8,642 nt of DNA, taken from assembly GCA_900544075.1 (NCBI GenBank), contig UQTJ01000071.1, positions 1 to 8,642 of the forward strand. The letters run 5' to 3'. Below the pieces are notes generated by a model. That model was given only the letters and a program-made list of their open reading frames with translations, was not told where the DNA came from and searched no databases. This document shows, one piece after another, positions 1 through 6,231 of this stretch (positions within the stretch are counted from its first letter, which is position 1; every line of letters starts with the position of its first letter). The translations under genes were made by a program, and so were the position numbers. This DNA is from an uncultured Bacteroides sp. (GTDB lineage Bacteria; Bacteroidota; Bacteroidia; Bacteroidales; Bacteroidaceae).

Positions 1-6
1 AGATAC

Positions 7-486
7 CTATAGGGCAGGTTCATGAGAAAATTTTAAAAAAGTGATAAAGTCAGGATCAACTTTCTTCTTGCATTTGTTGGCATAAAGATTAGCAAGAACC
101 AAGTCCATCTTATCATTCTCGAGCTTGTTTGCCTTCAAGTCGTCGATAAGTTGCTGAATCTGGTCTGCATTATAATTACCCCAGGCATCTATCCAGTTTG
201 AAACCTTATGAATAAGATAGAAAGCGTATTGTGACATACAGGTTTTCTTTGCACCTGTAGCAAGAATTGTAGCAGCACTGGCTACATAACCATAAAGATA
301 GCAAGTAACATTGCCATGATCGATGAACTGCTGGCGAATGTCGAGTGCATCGTCAACGGAACCACCGAGTGACGATACACGCACATTGACAGGCTTATTC
401 TTTAAGCCTGACATCTGATTGCGGATAAAGTTCTTTGAATATCCCCAAGGGCCGATGTGCGAATCAATACTAAGGTTATATTCCAT
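7..486 (-). CDS. ClpP-like serine protease, probable phage head-maturation protease, C-terminally short
   Basis: The protein resembles the ClpP/crotonase-fold peptidases that many phages use to process capsid or scaffold proteins. Numbered from the ATG at 486, the oxyanion region is SSLGGSVDDA (38-47). The nucleophile is Ser70 in GYVASAAT, and the catalytic His is His93 in FYLIHKVS, 23 residues later, close to the family spacing. The chain then has a charged helix (about 106-141) and stops at 159. The usual closing motif of the family, a sequence like L(S/T)AxEAxxxGFVD carrying or following the acidic catalytic residue, is absent. A TTG at 510 would add eight residues and has AAGG seven bases upstream. 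I prefer the ATG because it begins just before the first strand (YNLSID). The stop is TAG at 7-9. The gene follows the 138-residue gene, consistent with a late morphogenesis operon. The family call is fairly sure; whether this copy is complete is doubtful. Confidence 0.75.
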   Translation of the reverse strand: MEYNLSIDSHIGPWGYSKNFIRNQMSGLKNKPVNVRVSSLGGSVDDALDIRQQFIDHGNVTCYLYGYVASAATILATGAKKTCMSQYAFYLIHKVSNWIDAWGNYNADQIQQLIDDLKANKLENDKMDLVLANLYANKCKKKVDPDFITFLKFSHEPAL

Positions 487-543
487 ATAGTCAAAAATTT
501 GTATATGCAATATTATACCTTATATATATTGTATAAAAAGACT

Positions 544-960
544 CTAATCTAATATGGCAAGCATCGGAATTGTAGAAGTATAGGTAACAGTTACGGTAGC
601 ACCGGACTTTCCGCCAGGTGCAGAAGGAAAACTTTCGCTGTTTTCGATAACCGGATATGGTTTATCTGCTGAACCGATTAAGAACTCCGAACCGGTAACA
701 GTTGTAACCTTAAAACAATACTTTTTAGATCCGGGAAGAAGTTTCTCACAACGGGTTATGGTAAGTTTAGTAGTGAAAACTCTCTGATTATTCTCAATTT
801 TGTCGGAAATCTCTACAGAACTCAGTCCGATAGTTGAGATTTTTTCGAATTGTTGGTAAACATTGAGAAAAACTCCACGGTCGGCAATTATATCCGAGTG
901 CTGAAGGTGATAGGCTTCGATGCACTCAACTTTTCGGATATTATTAATGATGTGTATCAT
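544..960 (-). CDS. Hypothetical protein, probable phage structural or tail-associated
   Basis: I do not recognise a named family in this 138-residue protein. It is soluble-looking, with no signal peptide or membrane segment. It is rich in beta-forming residues: strands are likely around GLSSVEISD, FTTKLTITRCE and YCFKVTTVTG. A glycine/proline-rich loop (SAPGGKSGA) leads to a final strand ATVTVTYTS and an ILD ending. The pattern of an N-terminal recognition strand, a central YPVIE-type segment and a threonine/valine-rich C-terminal strand resembles small head-tail or tail-tube-associated proteins of Bacteroidales prophages. That comparison is from memory and is an inference. It starts with ATG and stops with TAG. 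It lies between the 160-residue gene (57 nt gap upstream) and the ClpP-like protease downstream, in the same orientation, so it probably shares their transcript. Confidence 0.7.
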   Translation of the reverse strand: MIHIINNIRKVECIEAYHLQHSDIIADRGVFLNVYQQFEKISTIGLSSVEISDKIENNQRVFTTKLTITRCEKLLPGSKKYCFKVTTVTGSEFLIGSADKPYPVIENSESFPSAPGGKSGATVTVTYTSTIPMLAILD

Positions 961-1017
961 AATTATAGGTGTTTGTATTATTGTGTTCGGTGTTGTTCGG
1001 TTCAGTACAAAAACGCA

Positions 1018-1500
1018 TCACTCATCCGAGTGTTTTCGCGTTAAAGAACCTAAAAATATTCCTCTCCTACTGTAGGAAGTACGCATACGATAATATTTCT
1101 GACGAACTGTCTCAGAATAGTCATCATCAATACCATGCATCTCGCACCAGGCTGCAATGGTCTTGTTAAGTCCACACTCACGTCTGGTAAGATCACTCAT
1201 TTCATTCCACAGATTAGCACGGAACAGATCTTCGATTGTTTCCTTTACTGCAGCTTTGGCTTTTTTACCAAGGTAGTTGTAATATTGAGGCGGTTTTGCT
1301 TTAGAGTCAGGAATGACAATAGCGGTTAGTTCATCATCTGCCAATTCCGGTAGTACTTCAGGTGGCCGTTTACGAAGGAAGCGACGGATAACAGCATTCT
1401 CATTACTCTGAGGTGGGAACACTACAGGATTACCAAGGCTGTTATGCAGCCATTGTTTCAAATAAGGCTCAAGTTTGATGTAAAATACGATGTTGCTCAT
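1018..1500 (-). CDS. Hypothetical protein, first gene of the probable late operon
   Basis: This is a 160-residue soluble protein without a family I can name. The N-terminal part (MSNIVFYIKLEPYLKQWL) is followed by a basic stretch (RRFLRKRPPEVLPE, about 39-52). The C-terminal half is helical and basic: a long helix about 79-97, then GLNKTIAAWCEMHGIDDDY (about 110-128) and VRQKYYRMRTSYSRR. The C-terminal segment looks like a small helix-turn-helix, so a DNA-binding or late-activator role is possible but unproven. Its place supports this only weakly: it is the first gene after the origin-like repeats and lies 20 nt beyond a -7 promoter element. It starts with ATG at 1500 and stops with TGA. The next gene begins 57 nt downstream in the same direction. 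Confidence 0.75.
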   Translation of the reverse strand: MSNIVFYIKLEPYLKQWLHNSLGNPVVFPPQSNENAVIRRFLRKRPPEVLPELADDELTAIVIPDSKAKPPQYYNYLGKKAKAAVKETIEDLFRANLWNEMSDLTRRECGLNKTIAAWCEMHGIDDDYSETVRQKYYRMRTSYSRRGIFLGSLTRKHSDE

Positions 1501-1520
1501 AATAAGAAGATTACATACTA

Positions 1521-1528
1521 CAAAGATA
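1521..1528 (-). promoter_or_regulatory. Bacteroidetes-type -7 promoter element for the leftward late genes
   Basis: Read on the minus strand this is TATCTTTG, a full match to the TAnnTTTG -7 consensus of Bacteroidetes housekeeping promoters. It lies 20 nt before the ATG at 1500. No clear TTTG -33 element sits 19-21 nt upstream; that place is AT-rich and holds ATCTAAAAAGTAA (1538-1550). A promoter that needs a phage activator would fit a missing -33, but that is inference. Confidence 0.45.
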
Positions 1529-1579
1529 ATATTTATATTACTTTTTAGATATATAAATCTACCAAGAATTAAGTCTTAA

Positions 1580-1616
1580 GCAAAAAGTATTTCTCCAAGA
1601 ATGACATACTTTTTGC
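1580..1616. repeat. Perfect 11-bp inverted repeat beside the iteron array
   Basis: The left arm GCAAAAAGTAT (1580-1590) and right arm ATACTTTTTGC (1606-1616) are exact reverse complements separated by 15 nt. Neither strand has a T-run after the stem, so it does not look like an intrinsic terminator. It abuts the first TTCTACA copy at 1618 and could be part of the origin or a protein-binding site. Confidence 0.5.
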
Positions 1617-1617
1617 C

Positions 1618-1933
1618 TTCTACACCTTCTACACTTTCTACATATTACAAAAACCATTGATTATCAATAGTTTATAATTTTCTAAGGCTTCTACATTTGT
1701 AGAAATCCTGTAGAAAATGAAGTAATTTGTAGAAGGTTTTAACAATTTCACCATTTTGTAGAAATTTGTAGAAGGTTTGTAGAATAGTTGTAGAATATAT
1801 AAAACACTCATTTTCAACATTGTAGAAGGTGTAGAAGGTGTAGAAGCCATTTTCACCCCATACGGGAAAGTGAAATCGCTCTCAAGACACCCATAAAAAA
1901 AGGCAACCGTCATCACGACGACTGCCTTCTACA
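1618..1933. repeat. TGTAGAA/TTCTACA iteron array, candidate replication origin
   Basis: Fifteen exact copies of a 7-mer lie in 316 bp. TGTAGAA starts at 1698, 1709, 1728, 1757, 1767, 1778, 1789, 1821, 1830 and 1839. The reverse form TTCTACA starts at 1618, 1627, 1636, 1689 and 1927. Steps of 9, 10 and 11 bp dominate, close to one helical turn. The triplets at 1618-1642 and 1821-1845 are exact 9-bp tandem units in opposite orientation. Two facing copies form a small palindrome at 1689-1704. AT-rich DNA, including the ATTGAT-T-ATCAAT palindrome at 1656-1668, lies between the clusters. Only a few scattered copies occur in the rest of the window. Iterons next to a primase-helicase gene and outside any convincing gene suggest an origin of replication. 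Binding sites for a transcription factor controlling the late promoter are the main alternative. No dedicated initiator protein is visible in the window. Confidence 0.8.
1895..1929 (-). terminator. Rho-independent terminator ending the early operon
   Basis: On the minus strand AAGGCA pairs with TGCCTT. An inner helix GTCGT/ATGAC and a short loop lie between them, and a run of seven T follows (A-run 1895-1901 on the plus strand). It begins 28 nt after the primase-helicase stop codon at 1957, so it should separate early transcripts from the origin region and the late genes. The other strand has no T-run, so it appears one-directional. One iteron copy (1927) overlaps its outer stem. Confidence 0.8.
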
Positions 1934-1956
1934 AACTCTAAAACTATTTTTTATAA

Positions 1957-4338
1957 CTAATCTAATTCATCATCGGTAGTTTCCCGACCCTCTACTTCAA
2001 CCTCAAGGTTTATATTATATGTATCACGTATCATCTTATAATCGAAACAGAGTGCGATATCCGGTGTCGATGTTTTACGGTAAGTTATACCGCCAGTGGG
2101 TGTCTGCTCTGCTTTCTGTACTTCAACACCATTCTGGATGTTTTTAAAACGCACTGATTGTTTCTTACCCAAATACTCTTTGGAGTTTTCAAGATAGTAA
2201 TTCAGTGATCCTTCAGGAAGAACTGAATCACCAACCTGTTTGCCGAACTTCTTATAAAGCATGAATATTCGGCTGCGTCTCATCATCAATACTGCCTTGG
2301 GTTCCTGGAACTGTTGCTCTATTTTAATCAGGTTAGTCTTTAACTTATTGACATATTCTATACGGTAGTCACCTTCTATAAAGATTTCTCCATCCTGCTG
2401 AAGGAACGAAACGACATTCCAGAAGTTGGCTAGCTCGTTGTTACTCTTACATTCAGCGTTCTGACGTACTATGCCTTCGAGTGTAACCTTGCGGATATCC
2501 TGATATGAGAACGGCAAGTCAAGAACACCCTCGAGTGTTCTGAAGGCTGAAAGAGGTATTATCCAGTTACGAAGAATACGGTCTTCAACCTTTTCTGCAC
2601 CAAGCCCATCGATTATATCAGACAGACATGAATGATAGTTGCTTACGAACTGTTGCTCCATTTTGGCACGATGACGCAATATCTGCAGGGTTAAATGTGA
2701 TAAACCACGTTTGCGGATATCAACCAGTTCACTGTATCTTTTCTTCTCAGCATCGGTAAACTCCGATTTGGAGAAGGTAAGGAATACAAGACGGCTGAAG
2801 AGTGCGATATCAGCAGTTGCCATTTCCTGACCGGAAAGGATAACACCGGAATCAACGGCTGTTATCTCACGTTTCTTGTCTCGATCCATATTGATACGGC
2901 TTCGTCCGGCTCCATCCCACAAACCTTTTAGATACTCACGTTTGTCAATGTCGATGTTGTTTTTAAACTCATCGATATGTACCAGGGCATTGGAACACTG
3001 AGCGACCAGTTCCGCCAATGCAGGAATAGTTGCATTCTGTATGTTAGGCGGTGTATTGTCGATAATGAATAATGACATAAGGCTGTGGCCGAGTTCTGAC
3101 TTACCAGAACCTTTAGGTCCGAAAAGATTGAGTATCGGGAAGCTCTTGGTATATCCTGTAATGACATCACGGAATAATGTAGCAAGAAGGAAACATATAC
3201 CTACCTTCGCATTGTCACCAAACACAGCTACAAGTTTTGTGAAGTATTCCTTCATCGATATCCCGGAATAATTCAAGTGAACAAATCTGCGTTCGAACTG
3301 GAACAGCTTATCATCATCACGATATATCAAGCTTGATGCCGGCAAGTAGTAATTACCTTTATCAGCCAAACGAACGATACCATATTCATCAACCGGATGC
3401 CATTCGGTGTCGAAAACTCCATTACCAAAAGCATAGAATCCTTTGCGTTGCCAACCGAGCTGAGTGATTTCAACTGCTGTTTCTGTCTGCTCGTAGAGAT
3501 ACATTTTCAATCTGGTCATTTCCTTTTCTGTTGCCAACCAGATATAGTTACCAAGACCTTCAACCTTTTGCTTGAATTTAGATAACGACACAAGGTCTTC
3601 TTGTTTCATCTCGACAATCTCTTCCTGTTTGTTCTGGTTCCTGATACGATACAGACGTTTGGGGTTCAAGCTATCCTTGATATGAAACATAGGCTGCATC
3701 ACGAAGTTAGACCATTGAAACTCCTTACCGTCATTTGTGCTATAGTAGCAGTTGTTTGACTCGAAGAAACCATATTTGGCCAACAGGTCACGATTAATAG
3801 TCTTTGTTTTGTCGGCTTTGGATTCTGAGATTTTTTGTTTCTCACGGTTAATGGCCGTTTGCCAGAGTTTACCATGGTTATAAATTTTCTTCAGTTGCTC
3901 GAGATACATCTGCTCTTTGACATCATCGCCTACCATGGCAACCATCTGAGCAATCTTGGTTACTGCAGAACTTTTATCTTCAGTGGTACCATCAGCCTTG
4001 AAAGCATATCCGGCATACCAGGTAATGAAATCCACTTCTTCAAGATCCTTGAACTTAGTGCGATTGGTACAGTATGAATCCGGATCATTCTTAGTGTTGC
4101 CATCACCTACAGGAATTTCCTTAACCGACACGGAAAAACCGCATTCCATAGCCAGTTGTCCGTACTTTATAACAGAAGCTATTCCGGTACCGTATTGTTC
4201 ACCTGGTTTGACTGCATCAGCATCAGGAAGAAAGCATATTGATGTGGCATATTTCTTCAGCTGATAGAACTGTTTCTTTGTCCACGCTGCACCAAGTGAC
4301 GCAATGGTATTGTTTATGCCAAGGCTTTGCAAGCGCAT
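1957..4338 (-). CDS. Primase-helicase, C-terminal part: TOPRIM remainder plus ring ATPase (helicase) domain
   Basis: Open sequence runs from 4473, but the first ATG in it is 4338, which lies inside the TOPRIM motif VEGAPDVM. It is therefore not a natural start and the segment is best seen as the rest of the interrupted gene. Numbered from that ATG, the TOPRIM acidic pair is D39/D41 in FLPDADAVKPGEQYG, followed by KNDPDSY (about 93). The catalytic Glu lies just upstream, in CVEG (codon at 4354-4356). After a linker of about 250 residues comes the ATPase: Walker A GPKGSGKS (407-414), Walker B VHIDEF (453-458), a GVILSGQE sensor-like segment ending at E505, and a probable arginine finger, R516 in ALFSRL. 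The rest is a helical and acidic tail. Together this predicts DNA unwinding at a phage replication fork, coupled to primer synthesis by the N-terminal half. It ends with TAG, 28 nt before an intrinsic terminator. Confidence 0.8.
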   Translation of the reverse strand: MRLQSLGINNTIASLGAAWTKKQFYQLKKYATSICFLPDADAVKPGEQYGTGIASVIKYGQLAMECGFSVSVKEIPVGDGNTKNDPDSYCTNRTKFKDLEEVDFITWYAGYAFKADGTTEDKSSAVTKIAQMVAMVGDDVKEQMYLEQLKKIYNHGKLWQTAINREKQKISESKADKTKTINRDLLAKYGFFESNNCYYSTNDGKEFQWSNFVMQPMFHIKDSLNPKRLYRIRNQNKQEEIVEMKQEDLVSLSKFKQKVEGLGNYIWLATEKEMTRLKMYLYEQTETAVEITQLGWQRKGFYAFGNGVFDTEWHPVDEYGIVRLADKGNYYLPASSLIYRDDDKLFQFERRFVHLNYSGISMKEYFTKLVAVFGDNAKVGICFLLATLFRDVITGYTKSFPILNLFGPKGSGKSELGHSLMSLFIIDNTPPNIQNATIPALAELVAQCSNALVHIDEFKNNIDIDKREYLKGLWDGAGRSRINMDRDKKREITAVDSGVILSGQEMATADIALFSRLVFLTFSKSEFTDAEKKRYSELVDIRKRGLSHLTLQILRHRAKMEQQFVSNYHSCLSDIIDGLGAEKVEDRILRNWIIPLSAFRTLEGVLDLPFSYQDIRKVTLEGIVRQNAECKSNNELANFWNVVSFLQQDGEIFIEGDYRIEYVNKLKTNLIKIEQQFQEPKAVLMMRRSRIFMLYKKFGKQVGDSVLPEGSLNYYLENSKEYLGKKQSVRFKNIQNGVEVQKAEQTPTGGITYRKTSTPDIALCFDYKMIRDTYNINLEVEVEGRETTDDELD

Positions 4339-4473
4339 AACATCAGGTGCACCTTCAACACAATAGAACTTCTCTTCTTTTGCAGCCTGACGAATTGCGT
4401 TGTCAATACCGAATATACTGTCAGACTTATCATATATCTCGCTCTGGCAAGAGTTGAGATATTTGGGAGTACC

Positions 4474-5151
4474 TTAAACCTCACTCATATCTCGAGCAGT
4501 CCAACCAATGATGTTTCTAAAGCGGTCACGGATAGGTATCATGATTCGGTCACGGTAGAAATCATAGTAACCACCTTCCTTACGTTGTCGGATCAGCCCA
4601 CATTCAACCATCAGTTCTGCTGAGTACCCGGCCTTTAAAGCTGCATCTGCCAATGATGACCATGAAGGCAAGGCGTAACCGATACCCTGTTCCTGAGGGT
4701 ATTGTTCGCCCCATCTCTGTTTAATCTTTGCACGGGCAGCATCAGCTTCAGGTTTATCGAGATTTGAGATAAAGAAATCTGAAGCAAAAGCATTAATGGC
4801 AAACATAGACTCACGTTTTCGGATTGCTTTCAATTCATCCGGGCTTTTCTTCTCGTTCTTATCCTCGATATCGATACCGTACTTATCGGCCAACCAATGA
4901 CAGGCTTCAGGAAAATTCATGTTATTTATCTTCTGAACAAACCGTATCACATTGCCACCTTCCTTACAGGCACCAAAGCAGTACCACAATCCTCGTGCCT
5001 GGTCCACCATGAACGACGGTGTATCCTCTGAATGAAAAGGACAACATGCCTTATATCTGACACCGGCACGCTGCAGCTGGACGAACTGACCGACAACATC
5101 AACTATATCGGCACGGTCGAGGATTCTTTCTATGTCTGAATTAGATATCAT
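4474..5151 (-). CDS. DnaG-type primase, N-terminal part: CHC2 zinc finger and start of catalytic core
   Basis: This 225-residue open segment begins with ATG and the typical primase opening (IERILDRADIVDVVGQFVQLQ). The zinc finger is C37-P-F-H40, then SEDTPSF, then C58-F-G-A-C62-K-E-G-G. The second pair is spaced CxxxC rather than the usual CxxC of bacterial DnaG; I have seen this variant in mobile-element primases. Residues 76-95 complete the zinc-domain helix (PEACHWLADKYGIDIE). About 190-222 is the beginning of the primase core: YDFYRDRIMIPIRDRFRNIIGWTARDM. The stop TAA follows at codon 226, before the TOPRIM catalytic residues, so this piece alone could bind template DNA but should not make primers. 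The upstream 83-residue gene ends 63 nt away, and a strong hairpin (5173-5197) lies in that gap. Confidence 0.8.
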   Translation of the reverse strand: MISNSDIERILDRADIVDVVGQFVQLQRAGVRYKACCPFHSEDTPSFMVDQARGLWYCFGACKEGGNVIRFVQKINNMNFPEACHWLADKYGIDIEDKNEKKSPDELKAIRKRESMFAINAFASDFFISNLDKPEADAARAKIKQRWGEQYPQEQGIGYALPSWSSLADAALKAGYSAELMVECGLIRQRKEGGYYDFYRDRIMIPIRDRFRNIIGWTARDMSEV

Positions 5152-5172
5152 GTTTTAGAGTTTTAGGAGTGT

Positions 5173-5197
5173 CCGGCAAATATGGATAATTTGCCGG
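5173..5197 (-). promoter_or_regulatory. GC-rich hairpin in the leader of the primase gene
   Basis: CCGGCAAAT (5173-5181) and ATTTGCCGG (5189-5197) form a perfect 9-bp stem with a 7-nt loop. It lies between the 83-residue gene and the primase start at 5151, in the widest gap of the early operon. No T-run follows on either strand, so it is not a classical terminator. It could be an RNA structure that slows or separates primase expression, or a dyad-symmetric protein-binding site. It is unusually GC-rich for this AT-rich operon. Confidence 0.55.
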
Positions 5198-5214
5198 CTA
5201 TTAAAAATTACACT

Positions 5215-5466
5215 TCAGTCGGTGAAGTGAATATCATAATCACGCAATCTGTTATTATTGTTGATGTTGTAACATCGGCCACATCCATCCCATCGGACTC
5301 GCTTTCGTCTGGTGACATTCGTTACCATGCCGTTCATCAGCGTGCGCTTGGTGACTGTTATGTAACCGGTAACTTTGCGTACAAGCATATCGGTAGTGTA
5401 ATATACATGCTCAATCTGTTTAGTCGGGAAGAATTTTTCCCATGTCGCTATATTGTGTAGTTTCAT
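5215..5466 (-). CDS. Small hypothetical phage protein (83 aa)
   Basis: I recognise no named family. The N-terminal half (MKLHNIATWEKFFPTKQIEHVYYTTD) is followed by beta-like segments (VRKVTGYITVTKRTLMNGMVTNVT). The C-terminal part is basic: RRKRVRWDGCGRCYNINNNNRLRDYDI. The RWDxxGRCYNxxNNNR pattern looks like a conserved small domain rather than random coding. The two cysteines (GCGRC) could bind metal, but only one pair is present. Its ATG overlaps the TGA of the preceding 72-residue gene (ATGA, 5463-5466), which favours this strand over an antiparallel open frame at 5182-5460. It is the last small gene before the primase, so a role near replication is possible but not shown. Confidence 0.65.
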   Translation of the reverse strand: MKLHNIATWEKFFPTKQIEHVYYTTDMLVRKVTGYITVTKRTLMNGMVTNVTRRKRVRWDGCGRCYNINNNNRLRDYDIHFTD

Positions 5467-5681
5467 GGTTCATTGTTTAATAATATGTCTAAAATGTATT
5501 CATGTAACACATCAAGGATAAATATCTGCTCATTCTCACTATAGCCTTGGATATGTTCACGAACAAAACCAAGTTCCAGTCGAGCAACATCCTTTAGTTC
5601 GGCACCTCTCGGAGAAAGATAACCAATACCGGCAATCTCGGCCGATATTTCCGGGTTGGTATTTTTTGTGCGGTCTATCAT
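5463..5681 (-). CDS. Small hypothetical phage protein (72 aa)
   Basis: This is a short, acidic, mostly helical protein without a family I recognise. The N-terminus (MIDRTKNTNPEISAEIAGIGYLSPRGAEL) leads to two helices (LKDVARLELGFVREHI and NEQIFILDVLHEYILDILLNNE). The regular spacing of hydrophobic residues in the second helix suggests a dimer or a partner-binding surface. It has no signal peptide or membrane segment. The start ATG lies 2 nt after the TAA of the zinc-ribbon gene, and its TGA overlaps the next ATG, so translational coupling is likely on both sides. Confidence 0.7.
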   Translation of the reverse strand: MIDRTKNTNPEISAEIAGIGYLSPRGAELKDVARLELGFVREHIQGYSENEQIFILDVLHEYILDILLNNEP

Positions 5682-5683
5682 GA

Positions 5684-5941
5684 TTACTTTTCTTTACTTT
5701 GTTTTTCATCATCTATCAGTTTTTTACCACAAAACGGGCAATAAGAATATGTTAATTCAATGCTGCTATCTCTTTTAGCGTAACTACCATCTTTTTTCTT
5801 TTTACGATACAAAACCTCGATAGAAGGGAGTAAACAAATCTTTCCATTAACAGATGTAAATACACCTCTAATTTTAGCATTAGGGTCACCTGTAGCCTCT
5901 CTAACTTTTACTTTTGCTTGTTCAAAACAATCACATGCCAT
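5684..5941 (-). CDS. Small zinc-ribbon-like hypothetical protein (85 aa)
   Basis: Numbered from the ATG at 5941, the protein has a CxC pair at C3/C5 (MACDCFEQ) and a CPFCGKKL knuckle at C68/C71, enough for one zinc site formed by the two ends. Between them are a helix (FEQAKVKVREATG) and a beta-rich, basic middle part (YRKKKKDGSY). The tail is highly charged (DDEKQSKEK). Function is unknown; zinc ribbons of this size in phages may bind nucleic acid or a host protein. A TTG two codons upstream (5945-5947) is also in frame, but it leaves only one base after GGAGG. The ATG has the ideal seven, so I start there. The gene is embedded in a run of small early genes and is preceded by the shared 15-nt linker. 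Confidence 0.7.
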   Translation of the reverse strand: MACDCFEQAKVKVREATGDPNAKIRGVFTSVNGKICLLPSIEVLYRKKKKDGSYAKRDSSIELTYSYCPFCGKKLIDDEKQSKEK

Positions 5942-5953
5942 AATCAATCCTCC
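5939..5953 (-). promoter_or_regulatory. Stop/Shine-Dalgarno/start linker, copy 1
   Basis: On the minus strand the linker is GGAGGATTGATTATG. GAG GAT TGA are the last codons of the 91-residue gene. GGAGG is also a strong ribosome-binding site seven bases before the next ATG. Identical copies lie at 6217-6231 and 6438-6452. Strong Shine-Dalgarno sites are uncommon in Bacteroidetes, so the exact conservation is notable. It decides the ATG start at 5941. Confidence 0.8.
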
Positions 5954-6219
5954 GTTATATAACCTTCTTCAAAGAACTCTGTATCATCTGCTCCAGCATC
6001 GCTAATATCTCCACAATTAATATATGGTATTTTATAACCACTTCTAGGACACATTAAATCATCCTTATGTTCAAAATCTTCATTAAGAAAAGCCACTAAA
6101 GACCATTGTTTTCCTATCACGGTACATCCCGTATCCCTCAATTTCTTAATATTCTTTGCAATATTTCTAGCAAGTCGTATTTGCTCTTTCGTAAATTGTC
6201 CTGTTTCTGAATATTTCAT
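5944..6219 (-). CDS. Small hypothetical phage protein (91 aa)
   Basis: I recognise no family. The N-terminal third is basic and helical (FTKEQIRLARNIAKNIKKLRDTG), followed by a strand-like segment (CTVIGKQWSLVAFL). The C-terminal half is strongly acidic (GDISDAGADDTEFFEEGYITED). The basic-then-acidic build and small size are common among early phage proteins that bind host enzymes or mimic DNA, but this is only a general similarity. The central CPRSGYKIPYINCGD has two cysteines. The start ATG at 6219 is set by GGAGG seven bases upstream; an in-frame TTG at 6225 is less likely. The protein ends in Glu-Asp because the last codons form the ribosome-binding site of the next gene. Confidence 0.65.
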   Translation of the reverse strand: MKYSETGQFTKEQIRLARNIAKNIKKLRDTGCTVIGKQWSLVAFLNEDFEHKDDLMCPRSGYKIPYINCGDISDAGADDTEFFEEGYITED

Positions 6220-6231
6220 AATCAATCCTCC
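6217..6231 (-). promoter_or_regulatory. Stop/Shine-Dalgarno/start linker, copy 2
   Basis: This is identical over 15 nt to the linkers at 5939-5953 and 6438-6452. It contains the TGA of the 72-residue gene at 6222-6440 and the ATG of the 91-residue gene, two bases apart. Sequence on both sides differs from the other copies, so the conservation is confined to the junction. Confidence 0.8.

Larger units (their letters stand above)
1957..5151 (-). pseudogene. Primase-helicase reading frame interrupted by one in-frame TAA
   Basis: The two open segments 4474-5151 and 1957-4473 are in the same frame and form one 1064-codon gene if the TAA at 4474-4476 (codon 226) is read through. Immediately after the stop the frame encodes GTPKYLNSCQSEIYDKSDSIFG and then YCVEGAPDV. 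This is the expected continuation of a DnaG-type TOPRIM domain after IIGWTARDM. Without the stop the order is CHC2 zinc finger, RNA-polymerase-like N-terminal part, TOPRIM, linker and ring ATPase. A single change from AAA, GAA or CAA would create the stop. I cannot tell a true nonsense mutation in a decaying prophage from a sequencing error. A deliberate split is unlikely because the break falls inside the catalytic domain. A read-through or recoded stop cannot be excluded, but other genes here end normally with TAA, TAG and TGA. Confidence 0.75.

Noticed and set aside
1..23. Possible start (ATG at 23 on the minus strand) of a gene overlapping the end of the ClpP-like gene
   Set aside because: Only about seven codons are visible and no ribosome site can be judged, so it cannot be supported.
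1638..1916. Leftward open frame of 92 codons over the repeat region, with a PSTPST-like segment
   Set aside because: The repetitive residues come from the 9-bp iteron units read in frame. It spans the terminator and has no coherent protein-like pattern.
1618..1933. CRISPR array
   Set aside because: The repeats are only 7-9 bp, occur in both orientations and are spaced about one helical turn apart; there are no unique spacers of 30 bp or so.
4338..4473. Independent start for a separate helicase protein at the ATG at 4338
   Set aside because: The ATG lies inside the TOPRIM motif CVEGAPDVM. No ribosome site precedes it, and clear homologous sequence continues upstream to the stop at 4474.
5182..5460. 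Rightward 92-codon open frame opposite the 83-residue gene
   Set aside because: The leftward gene has an ATGA overlap with its upstream neighbour and fits the operon; the rightward frame has no neighbours and includes the hairpin arm.
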